NCBI GenBank assembly: GCA_034669145.1
Contig: JAXDNY010000281.1
Location: 62,001-126,000 of the forward strand
DNA: 64,000 nucleotides
Source of the DNA: PALSA-894 sp034669145
GTDB lineage: Bacteria > Pseudomonadota > Alphaproteobacteria > Rhizobiales > Xanthobacteraceae
Direction: 5' to 3'
This document shows, piece after piece, positions 18,576 to 27,123 of the stretch. Position numbers and translations under genes: made by a program. The notes under the pieces were generated by a model. It searched no databases and had not been told where the DNA came from. It was given only the letters and a program-made list of their open reading frames with translations. Position 1 is the stretch's first letter; each line of letters starts with the position of its first letter.

Positions 18576-18992
18576 GTGAGAACGAAATCAAAACCACGCG
18601 ACCCGATTGATGCGCAGGTCGGACATCGCATCCGGATTTACCGCAATGCACGCGGCATGTCGCAAACCGCTCTGGGCGACGAACTCGGGGTCACGTTCCA
18701 GCAAGTGCAGAAATACGAGAAGGGGGTCAATCGGGTCGGCGCCGGCCGTCTTACGCGCATCGCCGGGGTACTGGGGATACCAGTAGGTGCACTTCTTGGA
18801 GCCGACGCCGAACAGCCGAAGACTCAGTCATCTTCCGCGGACTCTAGCGTGCTCGAGTGCCTATCCATGCCGGGCGCGGTGCGACTTGTTCAGGCTTACG
18901 CGCAACTGCCGAATTCGGCCATCAGAAGCACAATCGTAAGCTTGGTTGAGCAAATCGCCCAAGGCAAGATCGATAATACAACTCCAGGCTGA
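18576..18992 (+). CDS. XRE-family HTH regulator (paralogue 1)
   Basis: A 138-residue Cro/CI-type DNA-binding protein. The helix-turn-helix lies at residues ~16-70, with SQTALGDELGVTFQQVQKYEKG as recognition region, followed by NRVGAGRLTRIAGVLGIPV. The C-terminal ~55 residues are a short helical tail (GAVRLVQAYAQLPN). The start is GTG at 18576. The block FQQVQKYEKG-NRV-AGRL recurs in the XRE genes at 20133 and 62979, so the three are paralogues. Targets are unknown. Next to the tyrosine recombinase gene it may control mobility. Confidence 0.88.
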   Translation: MRTKSKPRDPIDAQVGHRIRIYRNARGMSQTALGDELGVTFQQVQKYEKGVNRVGAGRLTRIAGVLGIPVGALLGADAEQPKTQSSSADSSVLECLSMPGAVRLVQAYAQLPNSAIRSTIVSLVEQIAQGKIDNTTPG

Positions 18993-19158
18993 TAAGGGAG
19001 TTGGCCCCTTAGCTGAAGTAGGGCAGCGAGACGTACATAATGTCGGAACAGGAGTGATAGTCGGTCGATCTCAGCGCTTTATTCCATAACGGTCATTATA
19101 TGCGACAGAAGTCGGCCACGTTGCGGCAACAAACCAAACGACATGACCGCTCGCGCCG

Positions 19159-19806
19159 TCAGCCCTGGCTATCAATCCGACGTGGTGATTGGGCCGGTGC
19201 AGGCACCGTCGCCCACATGCGCGCTGCAATCTCGCGTTCTTCCTCTCCCAACGCATCGAGGTAAATCGCCGTCGTCGTCATGCTGGCGTGGCCGAGCCAA
19301 CGCTGCACGAGGTTGAGCGGCACGCCGGATCGGATCGCATGAATCCCGAAGCTGTGCCTGAGCCCCTTCGGCGTCATGTGCGGACCTTCCGCAATCGATG
19401 CGTCTCGCATCACCACCTTCAGCAGCTGCCATCCACGGAAGCGTGTGAACTGCCATAGGCGGCGGTCGCGTTCTTCCAATGTGTGCGTCTCGGCCAAGGC
19501 ATCGAACAGGTCGATCGGGACAGGCACTTCGCGGATCACAGCGGTGCGCTTGCGTTTCTTCAGCGAACGAATCGCGACAAATCCCGCCTGGCGCTCGATC
19601 GACTGGGGGGTGAGCGCAAGAGCCTCAGATATCCGACACCCTGTGTGAAGAAGCGTCAAGCAGAGGGTTCGCAGGTCGGCTCGGGGACAGGAATGGGCCG
19701 CAATAAGGAACCGGCTACGCTCCGCAGTGGTCAAATATTTTCGCTGGCCGGCAGACGTATAGAGACTGCCGACCCGACCGTCGTCTCTGTGCATTCCTTG
19801 CCCCAA
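19159..19806 (-). CDS. Small tyrosine recombinase, catalytic domain only
   Basis: A 215-residue tyrosine recombinase that lacks the N-terminal core-binding domain. Catalytic landmarks: R in TGCRISEAL, basic K in the LKKRKRTAV hairpin, RH in PKGLRHSFG, H in WLGHASM and nucleophile Y in TTAIYLDA. The first histidine of the usual HxxR motif is replaced by lysine (TPKGLRH). Such short recombinases are found on rhizobial islands; whether they act alone is unclear. A frameshifted relative lies at 32.6-33.2 kb. Its start faces the XRE gene at 20133 across a region with matching inverted repeats. Confidence 0.85.
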   Translation of the reverse strand: MGQGMHRDDGRVGSLYTSAGQRKYLTTAERSRFLIAAHSCPRADLRTLCLTLLHTGCRISEALALTPQSIERQAGFVAIRSLKKRKRTAVIREVPVPIDLFDALAETHTLEERDRRLWQFTRFRGWQLLKVVMRDASIAEGPHMTPKGLRHSFGIHAIRSGVPLNLVQRWLGHASMTTTAIYLDALGEEEREIAARMWATVPAPAQSPRRIDSQG

Positions 19807-19844
19807 TCGTCCCGGCTACCGCGCCGGCGGCGAATGCAATGGTT

Positions 19845-19986
19845 TTGCCTATTCTGTTGACCCCTCCCAAAGCCCCGCAGTTGCAAGGCTTTTCGAACTG
19901 ACGTGAGCGCACGCTACCCCAGGTGGCAGTAAAATTCAAGTATTTTCGCCCAAATTATTGACACTACACAGAATAGGCAATTCTGT
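19845..19986. promoter_or_regulatory. Recombinase/XRE divergent control region with paired inverted sites
   Basis: TTGCCTATTCTGT at 19845-19857 is repeated exactly, inverted, at 19968-19980. The right copy extends to the palindrome ACAGAAT-N5-ATTCTGT (19968-19986). A consensus -35 hexamer TTGACA lies at 19958-19963, so a protein on the palindrome would cover the -10 region of a rightward promoter. This reads as an operator pair for the XRE protein, possibly looping to the recombinase promoter. Alternatively the repeats are recombinase core sites. Confidence 0.55.
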
Positions 19987-20132
19987 TGAAAGTCATCACG
20001 CGCGCTACCTCCTCCTGATGCAGGCCGTCGGATGGTTCAACTGTCGGGTTAATCTTCGGTACGATGGTCTGATTCTGATCCAACTCAAGCTCTCGCTCTT
20101 CGAAAGCTTGATAACCAAGGAGGAAGACGGCA

Positions 20133-20552
20133 ATGACCGACGAGACTGCAGCCTCTGGCAAAATGAAGAAGCGCCGTGCGGGCGTTGCCGATGTCGAAAT
20201 CGGCCGCAAGATTCGCGCATTGCGGTTGGAGCGCGGTTTGTCACAGACCGATCTTGCGGACGCGATCGACCTAACGTTTCAGCAGGTGCAAAAGTACGAA
20301 AAGGGGACGAACCGCGTCTCGGCGGGGCGGCTGGTGCAAATTGCCGACAAGCTCAACACGCCCATCATGTTCTTCTATGACTCAGTCAAGCCGGGATCCA
20401 AAAAGAGGGGCGCCCGCGACACTGGGCTTGCGTTCATTCAGACAAAGGGAGCGATGCGCTTACTTCGCTCCTACGCGGCTATTTCATCGCGTGCGACCAA
20501 ATATGCGCTAGTTGTGCTCGCGGAGTCCTTGAGCAATCAGAAGCGCAGCTAG
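20133..20552 (+). CDS. XRE-family HTH regulator (paralogue 2)
   Basis: A 139-residue helix-turn-helix protein. After a basic N terminus (MKKRRAG), the fold spans residues ~24-80 with LSQTDLADAIDLTFQQVQKYEKG and NRVSAGRLVQIADKLNTPI; the C-terminal tail ends in a short amphipathic helix. AGGAGG-like AAGGAGGAAG precedes the ATG at 20133. It diverges from the small recombinase gene, and the region between them carries inverted 13-base sites overlapping a TTGACA promoter, which suggests autoregulation and control of the recombinase. Similar to the proteins at 18576 and 62979. Confidence 0.9.
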   Translation: MTDETAASGKMKKRRAGVADVEIGRKIRALRLERGLSQTDLADAIDLTFQQVQKYEKGTNRVSAGRLVQIADKLNTPIMFFYDSVKPGSKKRGARDTGLAFIQTKGAMRLLRSYAAISSRATKYALVVLAESLSNQKRS

Positions 20553-20804
20553 TAGGCCCTCCGTCATAAGGCGGCTACTCCTCCACCCTGTCACCAGAAA
20601 TTTTCCGTATTCTGTCATTACGCGAATCTCGAAACCGCCCTTCGGCGGCAACTACTCTGCGGGCCCGATCGCACTGCTTATGAATTGATACAAAGCTCAT
20701 GAGTAGTCCGCGGTGGGCCGCTGCGGACATCCTATTTAAGTCGGCCGACCATAAGCGCGCGATGGACGCGGTTGCCAGTGAGCTCTATTGATCGCGGGTT
20801 CGCC

Positions 20805-21377
20805 TCAAGCCGCAGGTACACCCGTCCACAAATGCAGCAATTGAGGAATCTGTGATTCCGGTATGCCGCGCAGCCGAAAGACTTCAGCGACCATCGCCTC
20901 GGCGATGCGATGCGCGCTACGTCCATCGGCGGCGGTCAGATCGTCAAACACGCTCGTATCTGTCAAGCCGCCGATCGTGATCGCGGGAAGCTGCAGCGTC
21001 TCATGCGAACTCGTGAAGTGCACAAGCGCATTGCGCTTGCTTTTGAGCGCCATGAAAGCCTTGACCGCGGGTGCTTCGCGATCGAGCGCCTTGCCAAAAA
21101 CGCGCGTCGGCCAATTCTTTAGCTTGTAATCCAGTGACCTGCGATCGGTGATGTCTTTCTGAACGCTTGCCGCATGCGCGGCCGACTGCGCTTCCCCTAC
21201 CGCGACACGAACGTATACGTTCAAGAACGCCTCTACGACAGTGACGGCAAGCATAATGCAGATCGCAGCCTCGGCCTTGATTGATTCCTCCGGCGCGTTC
21301 GCATCGATGTGCGCGATGACGCGCCGCAACGATGAAAAATAAAGCCAGACGATCCGATTTGGCGAAGAGAGGGCCAT
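20805..21377 (-). CDS. Uncharacterised HEPN-like protein
   Basis: A ~190-residue helical protein of no family I can name firmly. ATG at 21375-21377 is chosen because the upstream extension looks non-coding. An early helix with VVEAFLNVYVRVAVGEA and a later KSKRNALVHF give an Rx4H motif (R115, H120), the hallmark of HEPN ribonuclease folds, which pairs with a preceding acidic helix. HEPN proteins are common RNases in toxin-antitoxin and abortive-infection systems. The position beside the Qat operon supports a defence link. No antitoxin partner such as MNT or RHH is visible next to it. The HEPN call is a motif-level inference. Confidence 0.6.
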   Translation of the reverse strand: MALSSPNRIVWLYFSSLRRVIAHIDANAPEESIKAEAAICIMLAVTVVEAFLNVYVRVAVGEAQSAAHAASVQKDITDRRSLDYKLKNWPTRVFGKALDREAPAVKAFMALKSKRNALVHFTSSHETLQLPAITIGGLTDTSVFDDLTAADGRSAHRIAEAMVAEVFRLRGIPESQIPQLLHLWTGVPAA

Positions 21378-21560
21378 CGTTGTAATTCCGGTTTGCGTTG
21401 CCGCGAAATGGATAAGCGCATATACTTCGATTCGGGCTGGGCACCTCGGACCTGTCGCCGGGTCAAACGTCCGACAGCATCCTTCTTCCAAGTTTGAACT
21501 GCTCCTTCATGGGCGCAGTGTAATCGGCGAACTGCGGCCCTTTAAAAGAAGGATGCAGCC

Positions 21561-22337
21561 ATGTTCGAACTTCGGATCGCGTTGACGCCTGCCGCTGTTG
21601 ATCTCATCAAGGCAGACTTGGCGAAGACGCTCGCTTCAGTAAAATCATCGCATCGCATCGAAGCCGTCGCGCGCGGACTTGGTTTTCGGACGAATGCGGC
21701 GATGCGCGCGGCCATGACAACAAACCTACCGCTGCAGGCCGAAGTCCGTTGGCACCCGTTCGCGTCCTATCTCGCCGAGAAAGGGTTTGCGCCCGAAATC
21801 GCGCCCTTCTTCCATTGTTGTGCGCGTGTGGCGTTGAACGCTGTTATGCAGGCACATCCGCGCTTAACGCTATGGGGTATCGAAACGGGTGAGCGCGAGC
21901 GACTGCCGGGGGGCGCGCGCGAGACCTTGGAGCAATATCGGGCACTTAGCGCGGCGACGCGCGCTGAGTTAATGAAGCGCGACAGCATCGAGCAGTTTCT
22001 GCTTTCGCTTGCTCTTCTCGCCGAGGTAAGGGCGACCAAGACGATCAGCGACTCAAGCAGCTACTGGGTCAAGCACATTGCCGAGAACTTCCCCTGCAGG
22101 TATCCGCATGGCGCGACGTTGGGTCCGGCCTACGTCGCCAACGGCGCAGTCATTGCCGCAGCCGCACACGCGGGCTTCATCGTGCGCGAATATCCCGGTT
22201 CGCCGAACACAGGTTTCAATATGTCGAGGCGGAGCCTGATCGATTTGGATTGCCGGGTGCGGCCGAACGGACCGTATGCAGGGGTGCGCCGAGCGAAAGA
22301 GGTGATGCGCCGAGAAAGGGCGCCGCGTGCGGCTTAG
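21561..22337 (+). CDS. Conserved-looking hypothetical protein upstream of qatA
   Basis: A 258-residue protein I do not recognise. The N terminus (KSSHRIEAVARGLGFRTNAAMRAAM) resembles the short helical motif that many plasmid and island proteins carry before unrelated domains. The middle is helical (ALSAATRAELMKRDSIEQFLLSLALLAEV). A conserved-looking segment YWVKHIAENFPCRYPHGA-LGPAYVANGAVIAAAAHAGF follows, and the tail is arginine rich. The ATG at 21561 follows AAGAAGGATG. It is divergent from the HEPN-like gene by 183 bases and 180 bases before qatA on the same strand, so it could be the first gene of the Qat transcript. No function is claimed. Confidence 0.6.
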   Translation: MFELRIALTPAAVDLIKADLAKTLASVKSSHRIEAVARGLGFRTNAAMRAAMTTNLPLQAEVRWHPFASYLAEKGFAPEIAPFFHCCARVALNAVMQAHPRLTLWGIETGERERLPGGARETLEQYRALSAATRAELMKRDSIEQFLLSLALLAEVRATKTISDSSSYWVKHIAENFPCRYPHGATLGPAYVANGAVIAAAAHAGFIVREYPGSPNTGFNMSRRSLIDLDCRVRPNGPYAGVRRAKEVMRRERAPRAA

Positions 22338-22517
22338 AAATTGCCGCAGGTCTCTGTGTGCCACTTACACCGGCAGCGCTGAGGTCAATGAGAAACACCA
22401 GCAAAATCAGCGTGATACGCGCCCCAGCCCGTCCATCCGGACGTGCAACCACGCGCACAGGAAAACTTTTACGCGGGGCCGTGACGCTCTACAATTGACG
22501 CTCAACACTTTTGCGAA

Positions 22518-24302
22518 GTGGGGCTGTGGCCTGTGTGGGCAGATACTGAAACCGAAATCGACTTCCTCAACTATTCGGAAGTCGCTGAGCTGATCGCCGA
22601 GCTCATCGCGACGCCGGACCTGCTGCCGCTGTCCTTGGGGGTGTTTGGCGGATGGGGTGTCGGGAAGTCGAGCACGCTCCGTCTCGTTGAGGCCGAGCTG
22701 GCCAGGACGCCCGATAAGTATTTCATCATCAAGTTCGATGCTTGGCTCTATCAGGATCTGGATGACGCGCGCGCGGCCTTGATGGCGGTCGTCGCCGGGG
22801 AGCTGGTCGAGGCGGCGCCCGAGGGCCTGGTCGAGAAGGCTAAGAATCTTCTCCCGCGGATCAACAAGCTTCGTGCGCTGGGGCTGGCCATCGAAGGCGG
22901 AGCGGCCTTGTTCGGTGTACCCACGTTCGGATTTGCGTCACGGGGTATCGACGCGATCGGCGACGTTTTCTCCGGCAAGGCTGACGCGGAAGACGTAAAG
23001 GCGATCGAGGGCGCGGCCGCCGATATCGAAAAGAAGTCGAAGAGCTTGCTTCGGGAGGCACCCAGCAAGCAACCGCCGGAAGAGATCGCAGCCTTCCGCA
23101 AGGAGTTCGGCGAGGTTCTGACCGGCTTGAACCGTACCCTTGTGGTCTTCATCGACAATCTTGATCGCTGCCTGCCGCCGAATGCCATTCACACGCTCGA
23201 AGCGGTCCGGCTCTTTCTGTTCATGCCGAAGACGGCGTTTGTGATCGCTGCCGACGAGGACATGATCCGCCACGCGGTGTCGGAGCACTTTCGGCAACCC
23301 GGCGAGCGGCATGTCGCCGACTATCTCGACAAGTTGATCCAGATGCCGGTGCGTGTGCCGCGCTCCGGTGTCCAGGAGATCCGCGCCTATCTCTTCCTTT
23401 TGTTGGCCGGCCAGGCAGTGAGCGATCCCGCGCAGCGCGAAAAGCTGCGCAGTTATCTCATCGAGCGCCTGCAGAACTCTTGGCGCGATGAGGACTCTTT
23501 CGACGTAGAGAAGACGCTGGATATCGTGGCACGAAAGGATGACGAGCCGCTGCGGCACTCACTGGAAATGGCCGACCGGATGGCCCCGATGCTGGCGCAT
23601 GCCACGCGTGTGCAAGGCAACCCACGGATCGTCAAACGACTCTTGAATGTCGTGCGGATGCGCGTCTCGATCGCGCGCAAACGCAAAATGCCGCTCGATG
23701 AGGCAGTCATCGCCAAGCTTGCGTTATTTGAGCGCTGTACAGACACGGCGGCCACCGAGGCGCTGCACGATGCGATCAACGCCGCATCCTTGGGTAAACC
23801 TGAGCTGCTCAAGGACATCGAGCAGGCGGGAACCGAGGACGAGATCAAAGCAAAAGTACCCGAAGGATGGGAAAAGCATCTCGGCTTTGTTGCCGAGTGG
23901 GCGCAGCTCGATCCCAAGCTTGCCGGTATCGATCTGCGCCCTGCCGTTTACTTGGCGCGTGAGACAGTGCCGCTTCGTTTGTCGGCTGCGGCGGTGTCGC
24001 CCAAGGTGCTGCGCGCCGTTGAGGCGCTTCTCAAGACGTCGACCATGAGCTCGCGCGCGGCGACCCTCGCGATCGGCACCTTGGAGGGCGCCGAACGCAT
24101 CGCTGCGATGGAGCAGCTCATCTCCGAAATGCGTAAGAACCCGGACTGGAGCAAGATTCGACCCGAGTTTCGCGGCGCGGTTCTGCTCGCTCGCAACTCT
24201 CCCGAGGGAAGGAAAGTGCTCGGCCGTTTCGTGCGTGCCTTGCCGGAGCGGCCCACCTGGATGAACCCACTCATCAAAGACGACGAGTGGGTCGAGGGCT
24301 GA
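22518..24302 (+). CDS. qatA: KAP-family P-loop ATPase, QatA
   Basis: A 594-residue KAP NTPase, the first component of the Qatuor (QatABCD) antiphage system. The start is GTG at 22518, giving WADTETEIDFLNY just before the P-loop GGWGVGKSS (residues 44-52). The insertion with hydrophobic segments typical of KAP proteins follows (GLAIEGGAALFGVPTFGFA), then Walker B VVFIDNLDRC near residue 210 and a helical sensor region. QatA probably uses ATP to gate or energise the complex, whose mechanism is not settled. The stop is 6 bases before qatB, so all four qat genes are tightly coupled. Confidence 0.9.
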   Translation: MGLWPVWADTETEIDFLNYSEVAELIAELIATPDLLPLSLGVFGGWGVGKSSTLRLVEAELARTPDKYFIIKFDAWLYQDLDDARAALMAVVAGELVEAAPEGLVEKAKNLLPRINKLRALGLAIEGGAALFGVPTFGFASRGIDAIGDVFSGKADAEDVKAIEGAAADIEKKSKSLLREAPSKQPPEEIAAFRKEFGEVLTGLNRTLVVFIDNLDRCLPPNAIHTLEAVRLFLFMPKTAFVIAADEDMIRHAVSEHFRQPGERHVADYLDKLIQMPVRVPRSGVQEIRAYLFLLLAGQAVSDPAQREKLRSYLIERLQNSWRDEDSFDVEKTLDIVARKDDEPLRHSLEMADRMAPMLAHATRVQGNPRIVKRLLNVVRMRVSIARKRKMPLDEAVIAKLALFERCTDTAATEALHDAINAASLGKPELLKDIEQAGTEDEIKAKVPEGWEKHLGFVAEWAQLDPKLAGIDLRPAVYLARETVPLRLSAAAVSPKVLRAVEALLKTSTMSSRAATLAIGTLEGAERIAAMEQLISEMRKNPDWSKIRPEFRGAVLLARNSPEGRKVLGRFVRALPERPTWMNPLIKDDEWVEG

Positions 24303-24308
24303 TGCGCG

Positions 24309-25070
24309 ATGGGAACGTCAAGCTCAAGCAAGGGTCCGAAATCCAACTCGCCACTGGTCCCGGAATGGGCCGACGTGACCCCAAACGTCCCGTTGCCACA
24401 GCCAGAAGGCCAGCGCTTTCGCGGATTTCGCACGGAGTTCGGTCGCGCGGCGGTCGGGGCGGGTACCGCATCGCTCCGATCCGCAGTAGGGAAGTATGCG
24501 CGTGAAGCCACAGGCGGCGCGTCCATCGGTCCCCGCCGTTTCAGACCCGCTTATGATGCGGGGGCGAATTTCGTCAGGGCGCTGGCCGACCTTCAGTCCG
24601 GCGGTACCGGTGAGGCGGCCACCGGCGCCGACCTGTCGCATCTCGCCGGGCAATCGCTCGACTACGCCGCGCAGGAGATCGCGCGGGCCCTCGCCCCGGA
24701 CAATGCCGATGCCGATCTAATCGCAGCTGCCATTCAGGAAGCGATGGCCGCCGTCTTGCCGGACGCGGAGGTGTTCGATCCCAATGCGATCACACCCGAC
24801 CAGATCGTCCAGATGCTGGTCGAGTTCTTCAGCCAGATCCTGTTTCAGGAAATCTGCAACACTGCGAGCGATGCATGGAATCGGGCGCCGGGGCCGGCGG
24901 AAACCACCAAGCTCGAAGGCGACTTGCTCGAACTGGTGCGCGCGGTTGTCGACAAGCACCTCTCGCCGCGCTTCGCCGCGGGTCTTGGCAAACTCTCGCG
25001 GCAGCAGATTGTCGCGCTCGAACGCGCCGCCGTGGCCGAGGTGTGGCGCGAATGGGAGAGCCTGCAATGA
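24309..25070 (+). CDS. qatB: Qat system protein QatB
   Basis: A 253-residue protein with no enzymatic motif, matching QatB in length, order and N terminus (MGTSSSSKGPKSNSPLVP, a glycine/serine-rich start typical of QatB). The central part is alanine rich and helical, with DNADADLIAAAIQEAMAAVL and PDQIVQMLVEFFSQILFQ; the C-terminal part is helical. Its biochemical role in Qat defence is unknown. It overlaps qatC by four bases at ATGA, consistent with translational coupling. Assignment rests mainly on gene order between the KAP ATPase and the QueC-like protein. Confidence 0.85.
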   Translation: MGTSSSSKGPKSNSPLVPEWADVTPNVPLPQPEGQRFRGFRTEFGRAAVGAGTASLRSAVGKYAREATGGASIGPRRFRPAYDAGANFVRALADLQSGGTGEAATGADLSHLAGQSLDYAAQEIARALAPDNADADLIAAAIQEAMAAVLPDAEVFDPNAITPDQIVQMLVEFFSQILFQEICNTASDAWNRAPGPAETTKLEGDLLELVRAVVDKHLSPRFAAGLGKLSRQQIVALERAAVAEVWREWESLQ

Positions 25071-26368
25071 CGCGGCTCTTCTTGCACAAGGACGCAAAGA
25101 AGATTCCGCGGCGGTCGAGCGGCCCGATCCATGTTTGGCTCTATGGCAATACCCCGCCTTACGCACACGCGGCGCGCGTCGGTTCGCAAGTGCTCGAACT
25201 CGCACACCGCCTGACCGTTCGCCCGAGCCCCGCGGCGATGGATTTTCTGTCGATCGCGATGGCAATCACGGCGGCGGATACCTTTGTCCTTCGCGGCGAT
25301 GCCGATGATGCCTGGAGTCGTAACTTCGATATCGTCTTGCCGCTGGCCGAGCCCAAACGATGGAAGGCGCTCCAAGCACCACTGGAAGAAGCGCTACGCT
25401 TTCTGAGTTCGGATCGCTGGTCGTTCGATTTCAAGCCCGGGGGCGTGAAGCCGCCCTCCTTGCCAGCAATTCGGCGGAAGCGCGATGTCTACGATCTGTC
25501 GAAGGTGGATTGCGTGTCGCTCTTTTCCGGCGGGCTGGACAGCGCGATTGGTACGCTGGATTTGCTCGGCGCGAAGAGGCGCCCCTTGCTCGTCAGTCAT
25601 TCACCCGGCGGTGACGCCAAGAAGCAGGTCGCTGTGGAACGTCGGCTGCCAACGGAATGCCAGCGTGTCTCGGTCAACACCTATCCCACGTGGTCCGGCG
25701 CCGATGATGACAGCATGCGGACACGAAGCTTTCAGTTCGTCGCGCTCGGCGTGCTTGCAGCACAAGCCATCGCGGAATTTCGGGGAAAGAAGAGTATCGA
25801 CCTCTATGTCTGCGAAAATGGGTTCATCGCGCTCAATCCGCCGTTGACACCACGGCGCATGGGCTCGCACAGCACGCGAACGGCCCATCCACATTTTCTT
25901 GAATCGATGCAGGAACTCATCACCGCCGCCAAGATTCCCGTACGGATCGTCAATCCTTACGTGCATAAAACGAAAGGCGAGATGGCCGCGGTTCATGCTG
26001 GCACAGCGAGTTTTCGCGCCTTCGCCGCGGAAACCGTGTCGTGCGGCCATTGGAAGCGTAAGAACCAGCAATGCGGCCGGTGCCTACCTTGCCTCATCCG
26101 GCGCGCAGCACTGCACCGGGCTGGGATCAAAGACAGCACGTCCTACCAGTCGCCGAACTTGCAAGACGTTATGAAGAACCCTGAGCTGCGCGACGATCTC
26201 GTGGCTGTACAAAGTGCGATCGTGCGCGAGCAGAGCGTCGAGCGCTGGGTGCTGAAAGCAGGGCCTCTCCCCGCACAGCCCGCCGCGCGCAAGGCGTACT
26301 TTGGTGTGGCGGAGCGCGGGCTGGAGGAATTGGCGGTCTTCCTACGCGCGGAAGGATTTGCTTTGTGA
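25067..26368 (+). CDS. qatC: QueC-like nucleotide-loop enzyme, QatC
   Basis: A 433-residue protein whose middle carries the ATP pyrophosphatase loop SLFSGGLDSAIG (about residues 151-162) of the QueC/7-cyano-7-deazaguanine synthase superfamily. The C terminus has the four-cysteine zinc-type cluster CGHWKRKNQQCGRCLPC. In the Qat system this component resembles preQ0 synthase, hinting at nucleobase or protein-terminus modification chemistry. The N-terminal ~140 residues are extra compared with QueC and include QatC-like strands. ATG overlaps the qatB stop; the GTG of qatD overlaps its own stop. No queuosine genes lie nearby, which argues for Qat rather than tRNA modification. Confidence 0.9.
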   Translation: MTRLFLHKDAKKIPRRSSGPIHVWLYGNTPPYAHAARVGSQVLELAHRLTVRPSPAAMDFLSIAMAITAADTFVLRGDADDAWSRNFDIVLPLAEPKRWKALQAPLEEALRFLSSDRWSFDFKPGGVKPPSLPAIRRKRDVYDLSKVDCVSLFSGGLDSAIGTLDLLGAKRRPLLVSHSPGGDAKKQVAVERRLPTECQRVSVNTYPTWSGADDDSMRTRSFQFVALGVLAAQAIAEFRGKKSIDLYVCENGFIALNPPLTPRRMGSHSTRTAHPHFLESMQELITAAKIPVRIVNPYVHKTKGEMAAVHAGTASFRAFAAETVSCGHWKRKNQQCGRCLPCLIRRAALHRAGIKDSTSYQSPNLQDVMKNPELRDDLVAVQSAIVREQSVERWVLKAGPLPAQPAARKAYFGVAERGLEELAVFLRAEGFAL

Positions 26369-27114
26369 TCGACTTCCACTGCCATCTTGATTTGTTTCGT
26401 GATCCTGAGCGCATCGTCCGCGAATGCGAAGCGGAGGGCATCTATGTTCTCTCCGTGACGACGACGCCGAAAGCGTGGCGAAAGACGGCAGCGCTCGCGA
26501 AAGGGACGCGCCATGTCCGCACGGCGCTTGGCCTTCATCCGCAACTCGCGCACGAGCGCAGCCAGGAGCTTCCGCTGTTCGAGGCGCTACTCGGGGAAAC
26601 GCGCTACGTTGGAGAGATCGGGCTCGACGGATCAAAAGACTTTCGCGAACACGCCGACATCCAGATGCGGGTCTTTGAGCGCATCCTATGTGCTGCCAAG
26701 GATCGGGGAGGGCGCATCTTCACGATTCACAGCCGCGGTGCGGCGGACGCCGTTCTCGCGACTCTGCGAAAGCACAGGTGTGCGGCAACGGCGGTACTTC
26801 ACTGGTTCTCCGGAACGCAGAAGCAGCTCGCCGAAGCCGTTGCGATGGGATGCTGGTTTTCCGTTGGCCCGGCGATGTTGCGCTCGGAGAAGGGCCGTAG
26901 TCTGGCGAGCAGCATGCCGCGCGCCCGCGTGCTGACCGAAACCGATGGGCCGTTTGCACAAGAGCGGGATCGCCCTCTCGAACCTGGCGACGTGCGAATG
27001 GCGATCGAGCATCTATCCGGCTTGTGGGCCATAGATCGCGGCGAGGCCGATCAAATCCTGCGCGCCAATCTGACCGAGTTGCTTGCTCGCGTACCTGAGG
27101 CAGCAACAGCGTGA
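26365..27114 (+). CDS. qatD: TatD-family metal-dependent hydrolase, QatD
   Basis: A 249-residue TatD-like nuclease. The amidohydrolase metal ligands are visible: DFHCHLD (H5, H7), GEIGLDG, FTIHSRG, VLHWFSG and the final TETDGPF aspartate. TatD enzymes are 3'-5' DNA/RNA exonucleases; as QatD this is the fourth component of the Qatuor system. The GTG start overlaps the qatC stop (GTGA). It is followed after 9 bases by an exonuclease-BRCT gene on the same strand, which extends the operon beyond the four described genes. Confidence 0.92.
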   Translation: MIDFHCHLDLFRDPERIVRECEAEGIYVLSVTTTPKAWRKTAALAKGTRHVRTALGLHPQLAHERSQELPLFEALLGETRYVGEIGLDGSKDFREHADIQMRVFERILCAAKDRGGRIFTIHSRGAADAVLATLRKHRCAATAVLHWFSGTQKQLAEAVAMGCWFSVGPAMLRSEKGRSLASSMPRARVLTETDGPFAQERDRPLEPGDVRMAIEHLSGLWAIDRGEADQILRANLTELLARVPEAATA

Positions 27115-27123
27115 GGGTCGATC

